Shown in pieces: positions 14,395 through 14,725 of a DNA stretch of 14,725 bases. Within the stretch, counting starts at the first letter, position 1, and every line of letters starts with the position of its first letter. The stretch comes from Chloroflexota bacterium. GTDB lineage: Bacteria > Chloroflexota > Dehalococcoidia > Lucifugimonadales > Australimonadaceae. Where the stretch lies: assembly GCA_026713505.1 (NCBI GenBank), contig JAPOOH010000216.1, positions 1-14,725 on the forward strand, written 5' to 3'. The notes below the pieces were generated by a model. It made no database searches. It was not told the origin of the DNA and saw only the letters and a program-made list of their open reading frames with translations. The translations under genes were made by a program, and so were the position numbers.

Positions 14395-14725
14395 ATGAGG
14401 CGGGCTGTCCGGTCCGCGTTCTGTGCCGTCATCCTCATCGCCGTTGCCGTGGCGTCGGGCTGCGGCGATGCCCCGGAGCCGACCCCAACCCCGACGCCGG
14501 AGGCGGCCGACGCGGACTTCACGGCGTGCCACGAGACGTGCATCGCGAAGGGCGGCAGCGATTCGAACTGCCGTACGTTCTGCGCGGGCGGCACGGTCGA
14601 GCCTCAGGCGAAGGACGAGGCGAAGTCCTCCGGCGCGGACTCCGAGGCGTGCTACGAGCCGTGCGTCGCGAAGGGCGCGGACGACTCGACCTGCCGCGAA
14701 TACTGTGAAGAGGGGAAGAACGCCG
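14395..14725 (+). CDS. Cysteine-rich lipoprotein with two twin-CX3C motifs (3' end outside window)
   Basis: Function unknown. At least 110 aa are visible and the gene runs off the window. The signal peptide (SAFCAVILIAVAVASGC) ends in the lipobox ASGC with Cys23. A short PTPTPTP linker follows. Two related cysteine motifs come next: CHETCIAKGGSDSNCRTFC (45-63) and CYEPCVAKGADDSTCREYC (86-104). Both follow C-x3-C-x9-C-x3-C and repeat every 41 residues. This spacing suits helical hairpins stapled by two disulphides, as in twin-CX3C proteins. More repeats may follow. The start could also be GTG 14386 or ATG 14347 in the same frame; ATG 14395 gives the best signal peptide, with GGGGGAG upstream at rather long spacing. 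It lies 52 nt after dppF and may be in its operon. Confidence 0.87.
   Translation, partial: MRRAVRSAFCAVILIAVAVASGCGDAPEPTPTPTPEAADADFTACHETCIAKGGSDSNCRTFCAGGTVEPQAKDEAKSSGADSEACYEPCVAKGADDSTCREYCEEGKNA

Noticed and set aside
13239..14594. Long minus-strand frame opposite dppD and dppF
   Set aside because: Antisense shadow of two ATPases with complete nucleotide-binding motifs.

Overview
The window looks like a GC-rich chromosomal piece from an uncultivated bacterium. The lipoproteins with long Pro-Thr linkers, the many short palindromic intergenic repeats, the peptide-type ABC importer and the metal-dependent amidohydrolase would fit Chloroflexota, perhaps a SAR202 or Dehalococcoidia-like lineage. 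That placement is inference: no rRNA or other taxonomic marker is present except a partial RNase P RNA.

Layout. (1) 1-303 is the 3' part of a class A RNase P RNA (rnpB), cut by the window edge. (2) 389-3884 (minus) holds two tandem paralogous lipoproteins that share a nearly identical 5' leader, signal peptide and Pro-Thr linker. The shorter is 316 aa. The longer is 806 aa and continues into an HEVGH zinc-peptidase domain and two PPC-like domains. The last 25 nt of the rnpB 3' end is repeated exactly between the two genes, so each gene forms a unit preceded by an rnpB end. (3) 4168-4771 is a HicAB toxin-antitoxin operon with a small palindrome in front. (4) 4960-6087 is an amidohydrolase of the ACMSD-like family 2. 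(5) 6182-12070 (minus) reads, in transcription order: family 5 substrate-binding lipoprotein, LicD-like protein with a beta-sandwich tail, DppB-type permease interrupted by one in-frame TAG, DppC-type permease, and a NYN-LOTUS RNA-binding/nuclease protein. (6) 12358-14342 (plus, divergent) carries the two ATPases DppD and DppF, overlapping by 22 nt. They are followed by a partial lipoprotein with two twin-CX3C motifs.

Working together: the binding protein, DppB, DppC, DppD and DppF make one complete Opp/Dpp-type importer split into two divergent transcription units that share a 287-bp intergenic region. If the TAG in dppB is real and not read through, the importer is broken. The LicD-like and NYN-LOTUS genes are unusual passengers in this cluster. 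NYN-LOTUS starts 9 nt after dppC and has visibly lower GC than the permeases.

The points most worth checking are the rnpB-end repeats around the lipoprotein units, the uncharacterised four-fold PW[FV]xDG[IL] repeat in both lipoproteins, the amber codon in dppB, the NYN-LOTUS gene in a transporter operon, and the twin-CX3C lipoprotein.
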